In this document: positions 1-6,585 of the stretch, in pieces
Numbering within the stretch: position 1 is the first letter of the stretch
How the letters are laid out: each line of letters opens with the position of its first letter
Assembly (NCBI GenBank): GCA_002691625.1
Contig: NZIK01000072.1
Location: 1 to 35,293 of the forward strand
Direction of reading: 5' to 3'
Source of the DNA: Alteromonadaceae bacterium
Lineage (GTDB): Bacteria > Pseudomonadota > Gammaproteobacteria > Enterobacterales > Alteromonadaceae
Length of the DNA: 35,293 nt
The notes under the pieces: model-generated
The model's database searches: none
Told to the model about the DNA's origin: nothing
What the model saw: the letters and a program-made list of their open reading frames with translations, nothing else
Position numbers and translations under genes: made by a program

Positions 1-231
1 AAGAAAGTCATCAAATGAGAGAGAGTTATGAAAATTGGAAACAAACACTTCTTGAAACGTTCTATAGCTTGCGTTTGTTTTCATTGCGATAAGCAGTCCC
101 TGAAGAGCAATAGAGCATAGAGCAATCAAACCTTCGGTAAGCCATGACAAGCCAAGCGGGAGCGAAACGCCTCGAATCTCGAATAAACGATAATTTGATT
201 CAAGAGGTTTACTACTTAACACTGCGGCCAT
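1..231 (-). CDS. Partial unrecognised protein (N-terminus only, runs off left edge)
   Basis: A minus-strand frame stays open from the ATG at 229-231 to position 1, giving 77 residues with no stop; the gene continues outside the window. The composition looks protein-like. A mainly hydrophobic stretch at about residues 22-50 (containing SWLTEGLIALCSIALQGLL) could be a membrane segment or a buried helix, and is followed by a polar part ending SLSFDDFL. I do not recognise the family. A TAA stop lies directly before the ATG and no Shine-Dalgarno sequence is visible, so initiation may be weak, or the true start may be a later GTG or TTG. The start codon lies in the arm of a strong hairpin (222-254). 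It could be part of a mobile element bounding the mer block, but nothing in it proves that. Confidence 0.5.
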   Translation of the reverse strand, partial: MAAVLSSKPLESNYRLFEIRGVSLPLGLSWLTEGLIALCSIALQGLLIAMKTNASYRTFQEVFVSNFHNSLSFDDFL

Positions 232-254
232 TTAAAAAATTTAAATAGCCGCAG
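222..254. repeat. Hairpin over the start codon of the left-edge gene
   Basis: The arms CTGCGGC and GCCGCAG (222-228 and 248-254) enclose ATTTAAA and TTTAAAT (230-236 and 240-246). With one C/A mismatch this makes a stem of 14 pairs around a 3-base AAA loop. On the minus strand the ATG at 231-229 falls inside the 3' arm, so RNA folding would mask it. No T-run follows on either strand, so it is not a typical terminator. Confidence 0.6.
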
Positions 255-998
255 CGAAGAGTAACTGAATCATAGCCGGTAGTGACCTCGAATTTTTCGA
301 CTGAAGTTACTTCTAGTCACGAGGTATATGTGTAGTATATGGTTTTGAGTTGTTTTTTTCAATTCTTACTGATCCTCAAGGTTGGCTTGAAGCTCAAAAG
401 AACAGCTATGTAATCACCCTTGAGCTCCATTTAGCTAGATAATTTCAACCCCAGAGGTCATTGCCAAAGGATGAGTCCACTGATAAACCGCATGCAATTT
501 TTTCCTGACTAACATGCGTATACATCTTTGTTGAACTTAAACTTGCGTGTCATAACATCACATGTACATGCCGGCTCTCTGCATCGTTATCTAGCATTAA
601 TGTTACTGTTACATGCCTAAACAAATGACACGCTCCATGAGGCTGAAAACTTGCTTAACATATTTGGCGACCACATCAGATAACATGTTAGGCAAATAAT
701 CGTTTCCGTTATTAGCCCAAAAAACAATCACAACCAAAAATGGGACGAATTCGTTGCCAGTATAATGTGATCCATTCTAGCGCCCGTTGGCTGATTGGCA
801 CGATGCGTTGCCAGCGTCCTTTGCCATGAATGTTCTAGACACTGCGCACCAATTATTTTTTGCGCCTACCATCCGATCATAATCGCTATCAATTTTACAT
901 GGCTCTGAGCGTCAGCTTTACGTAAAGCGGAAGTTGGCCTTTACATATTTTTCATGTATATGAGCGTTCAAAAAAACATCAATTGTTTTGTAAAGGTG
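255..998. other. Long gene-free AT-rich stretch beside the mer operon
   Basis: I see no gene here on either strand: every frame is broken and nothing resembles a known protein. The DNA is rich in short palindromes, such as CATGTACATG at 561-570 and TAACATGTTA at 681-690. Two inverted pairs also occur: GCGTGTCAT at 545-553 with ATGACACGC at 625-633, and TGCCTAA at 615-621 with TTAGGCA at 688-694. No inverted repeat of Tn3, Tn21 or Tn5053 type was recognised. It may be decayed mobile-element sequence downstream of the mer genes. Confidence 0.4.
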
Positions 999-1020
999 GA
1001 GCTAGCATAAGCGCTAGCTC
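999..1020 (-). terminator. Hairpin after merA, probable 3' end of the mer transcript
   Basis: The perfect 8-bp arms GAGCTAGC (999-1006) and GCTAGCTC (1013-1020) flank a 6-base loop, 17 bases beyond the merA stop. On the minus strand the hairpin is followed by CACCTTTACA rather than a strict T-run, and a run of seven Ts comes only about 20 bases later. It therefore fits a weak terminator or an RNA-stabilising hairpin. Confidence 0.5.
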
Positions 1021-1037
1021 TAACATATTAGGTTCGA

Positions 1038-2678
1038 TTAAGCTGCGCAACAGGATAATTCAGATACGTCTTTATTGAAGGTTTGAGCGCATAGTTTTAA
1101 CCCCTCTACCATTGTCAGGTAAGGAAATAGTTGTCCTGCTAATTCTTCAACTGTCATATTGTTGATAATGGCAATTGCTACGCTTTGAACAAGCTCACCA
1201 CCTTCATGAGCCAATATTTGTGCGCCTATCAGCTTACCTGTGGATTCCTCTGCAACTAATTTAATAAACCCGTCAGTTTCAAAATTAGCTAATGCTCTAG
1301 GCACATTTTCCATTGGTAACACCCGACTTATCGTACTAATGCCTTGCTGGTTCGCTTGAGTTTCAGTTAATCCTACCGTAGCTACTTGGGGATCGGTAAA
1401 AATAACGGCAGGCATAGTCGTTAGATCTAAATTCACATCACCACCAGTCATATTCGTTCCTGCTCGGCTGCCTGCGGCTGCCGCTACGTAAACAAATTGT
1501 GGCATGTTCGAGCAGTCACCTGCTGCATATATACCTTCGACATTTGTTTGCATCTTTTCATCGACCATTACTTCGCCTCGCTCGGTAACTTGTACACCCA
1601 CCGCTTTTAAGTTGAGTTTTTCTGTATTGGCATGACGTCCCGTTGATACAAGTAGTCTGTCAGAGGTGATTTGACCGTTGTTTGAGTCGATAATAAATTG
1701 TTTACCATCGTGGGCAATGTTTTTGGCACTCGTATAAGTAAGAACATTGATGCCTTCTTTTTTGAAACATTTCTCCAGTTCTTCACCTAATAATGGATCT
1801 TCACGATATAGTAAGGTATGCCTTGCAAGCACCGTCACTTCAGAACCCAACCGACGATACGCTTGAGCGATTTCCAGTGCCACTACTGATGAGCCTATAA
1901 CAACCAAATGCTCTGGTAAATCAGTTGCAAATAGTGCTTCTGTTGAAGTCCAATAAGGCGTACCGCTCAACCCATTGATTGCTGGAATGGTGGGAGTAGA
2001 TCCCGTAGCAATTAAAATTTTATCCGCACTGATTTCTTGTTGATCACCGTCTGGTTTATCAATAATCAGAGTGTTGGCGTTTTTAAAGCGTGCATAACCT
2101 TTGATAAGACTCAAAGAAGGGGTTGTATCTAAGATGTTCTGATATTTAGCATGTCTCAACTCCTCAACACGTGCCGATTGTTGCTGCGACAATAATGCTC
2201 GATTTAATTGCGGCTGGTGATTTTCAAGACCTGCAAATGGATTGTTACGTTGTTGCTCCGCGAGTTGTGCGGCTCTGATCAATATTTTTGATGGCACACA
2301 GCCTACATTTACGCAGCAGCCACCTATAACGTCTGCTCCCTCAATGATGGTAACTTTTGCGCCACCTTCAGCAGCCTTGGTTGCACAAGCGAATGCGCCA
2401 GATCCACTGCCAATAATGGCAACATGCAGATGTTTTTTATTTGATACAAACTGATCAGATGCACAACAAGAATCCTCCTGCGCATGAGATTGGTAGCCCT
2501 CTGACTCTAAGGCGTCAATTGCACTCTGGACGTTGAAATCTTCTGACGGAGTGATTGAGACTAAACTCTCTTCATAAGAGACTGAAACGTCAAGTACGCC
2601 TTCTAGTTTGATTATTTTATTGTGAACCTTAGGTGCACAACTGGGGCATGTCATGCCTTGAATACTTAACTTAATCAT
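1038..2678 (-). CDS. merA: Mercuric reductase MerA with N-terminal metal-binding domain
   Basis: Cytoplasmic flavoenzyme that reduces Hg(II) to volatile Hg(0) with NADPH, in 546 residues, close to the usual full length. Residues 1-67 are a heavy-metal-associated (NmerA) domain with the pair MTCPSC (C11, C14). The FAD fold starts near IIGSGSG (88-94); the redox-active disulfide is in CVNVGCVPSK (C122, C127); the C-terminal cysteine pair is in LSCCAA (C543, C544), which hands Hg(II) to the active site. The base before the active-site motif is unusual: GGCC instead of the common GGTC, adding a cysteine at 121, and the linker carries another pair, C71-C72. AAGGAG lies 5 bases before the ATG, and the start overlaps the merC stop by 4 bases (ATGA), indicating coupled translation. 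It is the last gene of merTPCA. Confidence 0.96.
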   Translation of the reverse strand: MIKLSIQGMTCPSCAPKVHNKIIKLEGVLDVSVSYEESLVSITPSEDFNVQSAIDALESEGYQSHAQEDSCCASDQFVSNKKHLHVAIIGSGSGAFACATKAAEGGAKVTIIEGADVIGGCCVNVGCVPSKILIRAAQLAEQQRNNPFAGLENHQPQLNRALLSQQQSARVEELRHAKYQNILDTTPSLSLIKGYARFKNANTLIIDKPDGDQQEISADKILIATGSTPTIPAINGLSGTPYWTSTEALFATDLPEHLVVIGSSVVALEIAQAYRRLGSEVTVLARHTLLYREDPLLGEELEKCFKKEGINVLTYTSAKNIAHDGKQFIIDSNNGQITSDRLLVSTGRHANTEKLNLKAVGVQVTERGEVMVDEKMQTNVEGIYAAGDCSNMPQFVYVAAAAGSRAGTNMTGGDVNLDLTTMPAVIFTDPQVATVGLTETQANQQGISTISRVLPMENVPRALANFETDGFIKLVAEESTGKLIGAQILAHEGGELVQSVAIAIINNMTVEELAGQLFPYLTMVEGLKLCAQTFNKDVSELSCCAA

Positions 2679-3121
2679 TTTAACTCCTTAGCGCCAATAT
2701 TGTCAGTTGTGTCACATGTGCCATCATAGCGATGGTAAGCAGGTGAAAATATATCCCATAGCGATACCAAGACCATTAACCCTAGTGCTGAATAGGTTAC
2801 GTATGTACTCCACCCATATTTAAACCAAGGGTACAAAGACAATAGTAAAAGGACGGGAGCTATCATACCGATGGCGCTTCGTCGCCATTGTTTATGACTC
2901 AGCCACCCTAAACCATTTAGTACGAGTACAACCCAAGCAAAAAAGGGCAATAAGGTATTGATAAACAGTCCTTCCCACTGACTCAGGAATCCCATTCCAA
3001 TTGCAGCGCCTAAGCTGGCAATTGCAGGGAAACACATCGCACACCCCATCGCGGAAACGAGCGCTCCAATAGCACCTGCTTTTTCTCCAAAACGTGTGGT
3101 TATATTCAGTAGTTTCTTCAT
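2675..3121 (-). CDS. merC: Mercuric transport protein MerC
   Basis: Inner-membrane protein of 148 residues, with about four predicted membrane helices, that brings Hg(II) into the cytoplasm for MerA. The MerC hallmark is visible near the N-terminus: KAGAIGALVSAMGCAMCFPA, with the C-x-x-C pair that binds mercury in the first helix, followed by SLGAAIGMGFLSQWEG. I start it at the ATG at 3121, 4 bases after the merP stop, because the family begins just before this motif; longer in-frame readings would run back through merP. The stop overlaps merA by 4 bases. Having both MerT and MerC is common in mer operons and gives two import routes. Confidence 0.92.
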   Translation of the reverse strand: MKKLLNITTRFGEKAGAIGALVSAMGCAMCFPAIASLGAAIGMGFLSQWEGLFINTLLPFFAWVVLVLNGLGWLSHKQWRRSAIGMIAPVLLLLSLYPWFKYGWSTYVTYSALGLMVLVSLWDIFSPAYHRYDGTCDTTDNIGAKELK

Positions 3122-3125
3122 AAGA

Positions 3126-3401
3126 CTACTTAACTTTCTTGGATGGGTAGCCCGCATTCGTTGTGGCATCAGTGAGTGCTTTGATGGTGGCCTTTTCGTC
3201 ATCAAATGTTACCAACGCTAATTTAGTGTCATACGATACTTTGGCGAGTTTCACACCATCAACGTTTTCTAAGGCTTTTTTAACGGTAATCGGACAGGTC
3301 ACACAGTTCATGGTAGGAACTTCCAGCGTAACCGTTTGTTCTTTTGCCACAACAGACGCCGCCGACACGCTAAGTAATAAACAAGTTATTAATTTTTTCA
3401 T
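3126..3401 (-). CDS. merP: Periplasmic mercuric-ion binding protein MerP
   Basis: Small periplasmic Hg(II) carrier of 91 residues that binds the ion and passes it to MerT. A signal peptide covers about residues 1-19 (cleavage near VVAKE). The mature heavy-metal-associated domain has the cysteine pair in TMNCVTCPIT at C33 and C36, the same precursor positions as in Tn501 MerP. GGAG lies 9 bases upstream of the ATG at 3401, which decides this start over a longer in-frame reading. It sits between merT (35 bases upstream) and merC, in the same transcript. Confidence 0.95.
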   Translation of the reverse strand: MKKLITCLLLSVSAASVVAKEQTVTLEVPTMNCVTCPITVKKALENVDGVKLAKVSYDTKLALVTFDDEKATIKALTDATTNAGYPSKKVK

Positions 3402-3436
3402 AATGATATTCTCCGTTTTAAAGATTTTTCGAAAAC

Positions 3437-3781
3437 TTACGCAAACCAAATGATCCAGTAATTACTCGTCACAAGGACAAGTGCGACTAGTGCTGATACC
3501 CAAAAAGTGACTTGTCTGCGTTTTCTTGTTTTTGGAATTGCACATGCAGTGCCTTGCTCACATTTTTCGATAGGTCGATGAACTTTCCAGCCTGCGAACC
3601 CAAATGCAGCAATAACCAAAACTATAAAGATTGGTCTGTATGGCTCTAATAGCGTTAGGTTACTTATCCAAGAACCGCTAATGCCGAGTAAAAGCAAAAC
3701 CAACGGTCCAGCACAGCATAATCCTGCACCAATGGCTGCAATTACCCCACTAATCAAAGGTAAGTTTGAATCTTGGTTCAA
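3437..3781 (-). CDS. merT: Mercuric transport protein MerT (TTG start)
   Basis: Inner-membrane Hg(II) importer of 114 residues with three predicted helices. The first helix carries the vicinal pair GLCCAGPL (C22, C23) that takes mercury from MerP. The cytoplasmic loop has the second pair in CEQGTACAIP (C74, C80). Both pairs match Tn501 MerT with an offset of two residues. The frame opens at a TTG, with GGAG 9 bases upstream. The nearby ATG at 3791-3789 is out of frame and reads only three codons before a stop that overlaps the TTG. This is the first gene after the MerR operator and so the first gene of the structural operon. Confidence 0.93.
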   Translation of the reverse strand: MNQDSNLPLISGVIAAIGAGLCCAGPLVLLLLGISGSWISNLTLLEPYRPIFIVLVIAAFGFAGWKVHRPIEKCEQGTACAIPKTRKRRQVTFWVSALVALVLVTSNYWIIWFA

Positions 3782-3813
3782 TTTTTCATACTCCAGTTTA
3801 TGAACTTAACTAG

Positions 3814-3845
3814 AGTATGAATGCCGTATCTAGGTACGGAGTCAA
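3814..3845 (-). promoter_or_regulatory. MerR-controlled promoter and operator of merTPCA
   Basis: On the minus strand TTGACT (3845-3840) is a good -35 and CATACT (3819-3814) a good -10, separated by 20 bases. This overlong spacer is typical of MerR-type promoters, which MerR untwists when Hg(II) binds. Between them lies the dyad CCGTACCTAGATACGG (3839-3824), close to the well-known Tn501/Tn21 mer operator that begins TTGACTCCGTAC. It lies only 10 bases beyond the end of merR and about 30 bases before merT. Confidence 0.9.
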
Positions 3846-3855
3846 GCGTTTTTTG

Positions 3856-4254
3856 TTATTTTGAATTCGGTTGAAGTGAGTCAATGACTGGGCAGGTGTT
3901 TTTATCGGCATTAGAATGACATAAACCAACCAACTCGGTTAACGCCTTTTGTAATTTTTTTAAATCACTGATCTTATCGGCTACAGATTCTAGCTTGGCT
4001 TCAGCCAAATCTTGAACTTGGCTACACGGGGAGTCGTTTAATTTGAGTAGATTCTCGATCTCCTTTAGAGAAAAACCTAGTTCTTGGGTTCTTTTGATAA
4101 ATCTGACTCTGTTAACTATTTCATCAGAGTAGTGTCGGTAGCCTGTTTCTGGCTTTGTGGGCTGTTCAATTAAACTTTTGCGCTCGTAAAAGCGGATAGT
4201 TTCGACATTCACCCCAACTTCTTTTGCCAGTTTGCTAATAGTTCTGTTTGGCAT
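3856..4254 (-). CDS. merR: Mercury-responsive regulator MerR
   Basis: Dimeric DNA-binding regulator of 132 residues that represses merTPCA without mercury and activates it with Hg(II). The N-terminal MerR winged helix-turn-helix is clear (SKLAKEVGVNVETIRFYERK). The three Hg-binding cysteines are present as C77, C112 and C121, the same spacing as C82, C117 and C126 of Tn501 MerR. These set it apart from the copper, zinc or lead branches. Unlike Tn21/Tn501, where merR is divergent, it lies upstream of merT in the same direction, with the operator after its 3' end. It therefore needs its own promoter in 4255 onward, which I cannot define with certainty. Confidence 0.95.
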   Translation of the reverse strand: MPNRTISKLAKEVGVNVETIRFYERKSLIEQPTKPETGYRHYSDEIVNRVRFIKRTQELGFSLKEIENLLKLNDSPCSQVQDLAEAKLESVADKISDLKKLQKALTELVGLCHSNADKNTCPVIDSLQPNSK

Positions 4255-4798
4255 AATGTGGCCTACTTTTGATAAATTCTCATTTCATTTTACATATATG
4301 CTGCTTATATCGACACGGTAAAATTAGTAACAGTAACCCTATCGATTATCTACTATTCATTCAAAATGGTTGTGGAGAAGGGTTCGCCGATTTAAAGCTT
4401 TATACTTTTGTAAAGCAGAATAAAATGTACATCGACAACCGACGAATATCGCTTGCTTTTTAGCTCTAATGGCTGCGGTGCACAGCGTATGTCTGTAAAG
4501 TTTTCTCCTGTACATAACCAAGACAATTAGCAAATCACACAAACCAAAGGTTCAATTAGAGTGAAACGCGCTAACAGACACTATCCGGCACACTCCAGAG
4601 ATGCATTCTTGTAGGTGGGGATGAAAGCAATATTGCTTAAACCGGAAGTCCAAATGATGACCTGAATGTCCGCTGTTTGTCTTTAGGCGACCTTGACTAT
4701 CAAACCAGTTTCTACCAAGTTTTGCACAAATCGGAAATGTCGCCATCTGGATGAAATTTCAATATCCAACCTTAGAATGCAAATAGCCGGAGTTATCA
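4255..4798. other. Gene-free junction between the mer block and the ABC operon
   Basis: No convincing gene lies here. The longest frames (about 60 codons) have no family resemblance, no clear ribosome site and uneven composition. The left part is AT-rich like the mer block, while from about 4780 the sequence takes on the GC-richer style of the following genes. The merR promoter must lie at its left end. GGAG at 4790-4793, just before the ATG at 4799, is the ribosome site of the permease. A substrate-binding protein gene, normally first in such an operon, is not here. Confidence 0.5.
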
Positions 4799-5755
4799 AT
4801 GAAGGTCATTTTCCAGCTGATTATTAAACGGATTGGCTTATCGATTATTACGCTGTTAATTGTTTCAGCGGTGGTATTTTTTATTGCAAACTTGCTGCCC
4901 GGTGATGCCGCGCAGGAAATGCTCGGTCAAAGCGCTACCCCCGAAGCGGTGGCAGAGCTGCGGGAAGCTTATGGCTTAAACGATCCGCCCATGCTGCGAT
5001 ACGCAAAATGGTTGGGTGGACTGCTAAGTGGCGATGCGGGTACGTCGCTGGCCAATGCACGCCCGGTAAGCGAACTGATTAGCTCAAGGCTGTCACAATC
5101 GCTCATGTTGGCCGGGTTTACCGCGTTGTTAGCGGTGCCCTTTGCCATGGTGCTGGGGATTGTTGCCGCTATGTACAGCGGTAGTCGCATCGATAAAGCC
5201 ATGAACATCTTTACATTATCGATGGTGGCGGTGCCGGAGTTTTTGCTGGCTACCATTTTTGTGCTCATTTTTGCGGTGGAGCTAAACTGGCTGCCCTCGT
5301 TATCGTACATTTCCGCCGATGCCGGGTTGTATGATTATTTCCGGGCATTTGCCATGCCGGTTGCTACCCTGTGCATTGTGCTCAGTGCACAGATGGCAAG
5401 AATGACCCGCGCGGCCGTGCTGGAACAGCTTTCCCAGCCCTATGTGGAAATGGCACTACTTAAAGGTTCGCCGCTGTCACGAGCGGTACTGCGCCATGCA
5501 TTACCCAACGCGGTCGGGCCTATCATTAACGCCGTGGCATTAAGTCTTTCTTATTTACTCGGCGGGGTAGTTATTGTTGAGGTGATTTTCAACTATCCCG
5601 GCGTGGCCAGCTTAATGGTGGATGCCGTAACTAATCGTGATATGCCGCTGTTGCAAGCCTGCGCCATGTTGTTTTGTACCGGCTATTTAATATTGGTACT
5701 CATCGCTGATATCTCGGCCATTTTGGCTAACCCTAAACTGCGAACCGGAGGCTAG
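4799..5755 (+). CDS. Peptide-type ABC transporter permease, DppB/OppB family
   Basis: Inner-membrane subunit of 318 residues, the usual length, forming half of the membrane channel of a di/oligopeptide or similar importer. The N-terminus shows the family pattern: helix 1, then NLLPGDAAQEMLGQ and LREAYGLNDPP. The cytoplasmic coupling loop contains SPLSRAVLRHALPNAVGPII. About six membrane helices can be seen. A GGAG precedes the ATG. The next gene starts 4 bases after the stop, so the two permeases are translated together. The substrate cannot be read from the permease, and nickel and other oligopeptide-like substrates are possible. No binding-protein gene is seen upstream. Confidence 0.9.
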   Translation: MKVIFQLIIKRIGLSIITLLIVSAVVFFIANLLPGDAAQEMLGQSATPEAVAELREAYGLNDPPMLRYAKWLGGLLSGDAGTSLANARPVSELISSRLSQSLMLAGFTALLAVPFAMVLGIVAAMYSGSRIDKAMNIFTLSMVAVPEFLLATIFVLIFAVELNWLPSLSYISADAGLYDYFRAFAMPVATLCIVLSAQMARMTRAAVLEQLSQPYVEMALLKGSPLSRAVLRHALPNAVGPIINAVALSLSYLLGGVVIVEVIFNYPGVASLMVDAVTNRDMPLLQACAMLFCTGYLILVLIADISAILANPKLRTGG

Positions 5756-5759
5756 GCCA

Positions 5760-6584
5760 ATGAATATATTAAAATCAATGCCCTTATCCGGCAAGCTGGG
5801 TGCACTGCTGGTAGTGTTCTGGGTTTTTATAGCCGTCTTCGGCCCTTGGCTGGCGCCTCATTCGGCCAGTGAAATCGTTGCTTACGATGTGTTTGAGCCC
5901 ATCGGCGGCGACTATGTATTAGGTACCGATTATATTGGACGTGATGTGTTTAGTCGGATCCTTGATGGTACCCGGTTTACCATTTTTATTCCGTTACTGG
6001 CGGCGGCATTAGCCTGTTCCACCGGGACCTTAATCGCACTGTTTTCAGCCGTTAGCGGCCCTCGAACTGATGAAGTGATTTCCCGTTTTATGGATGCGCT
6101 GATTTCTATTCCCAGCAAAATCTTCTCGCTGGTAATGATTGCTGCATTCGGTTCATCGGTGCCATTACTGTTAACCATTACCGCTATCAGTTATATGCCA
6201 GGGTCGTTTCGGATTGCCCGGGCGCTGGCGGTTAATGTGGCGAACATGGATTTTGTTACGGTGGCCAGAACCCGTGGAGAAAGCCGCTTGTATCTGGCCG
6301 TAAAAGAAATTCTGCCCAATATACTGCATCCCATGCTGGCCGATTTTGGCTTGCGGTTCGTGTTTGTTGTGTTGTTGCTAAGTAGCCTGAGCTTTTTAGG
6401 GCTTGGCGTTCAGCCACCGGAAGCCGACCTCGGCTCGTTGGTTCGCGAGAACATTTCCGGTCTGGCAGAAGGTGCTCCGGCGGTTATTGTTCCAGCCATT
6501 GCCATTGCGACCATTACCATTGCGGTTAACCTGTTAATTGACAGTCTGCGCGGCGGCGCAACTTATGCGGCGCGAGGTAAGTAA
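5760..6584 (+). CDS. Peptide-type ABC transporter permease, DppC/OppC family
   Basis: Second membrane subunit, 274 residues. It has the DppC pattern: a first helix followed by the periplasmic part ending in VLGTDYIGRDVFSRIL, which is highly characteristic of the family. The coupling loop is around ARTRGESRLYLAVKEILPNI, and the last helices follow SLSFLGLGVQPPEADLG. It would pair with the upstream DppB-like subunit and take energy from the double ATPase encoded 1 base downstream. Spacing throughout suggests one transcript, 4799-8206. Confidence 0.92.
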   Translation: MNILKSMPLSGKLGALLVVFWVFIAVFGPWLAPHSASEIVAYDVFEPIGGDYVLGTDYIGRDVFSRILDGTRFTIFIPLLAAALACSTGTLIALFSAVSGPRTDEVISRFMDALISIPSKIFSLVMIAAFGSSVPLLLTITAISYMPGSFRIARALAVNVANMDFVTVARTRGESRLYLAVKEILPNILHPMLADFGLRFVFVVLLLSSLSFLGLGVQPPEADLGSLVRENISGLAEGAPAVIVPAIAIATITIAVNLLIDSLRGGATYAARGK

Positions 6585-6585
6585 G

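Noticed and set aside
28..120. A 30-codon plus-strand frame with a purine-rich sequence before its ATG
   Set aside because: The opposite strand has a longer protein-like frame running off the edge, so this is more likely its shadow.
653..693. Integron-like core sites GCTTAAC and GTTAGGC
   Set aside because: They are only 41 bases apart end to end, shorter than known attC sites, and the inner arms are not complementary.
4552..4746. A 64-codon minus-strand frame in the junction region
   Set aside because: No ribosome site, no family resemblance and no hydrophobic or domain pattern; it is probably chance or decayed sequence.
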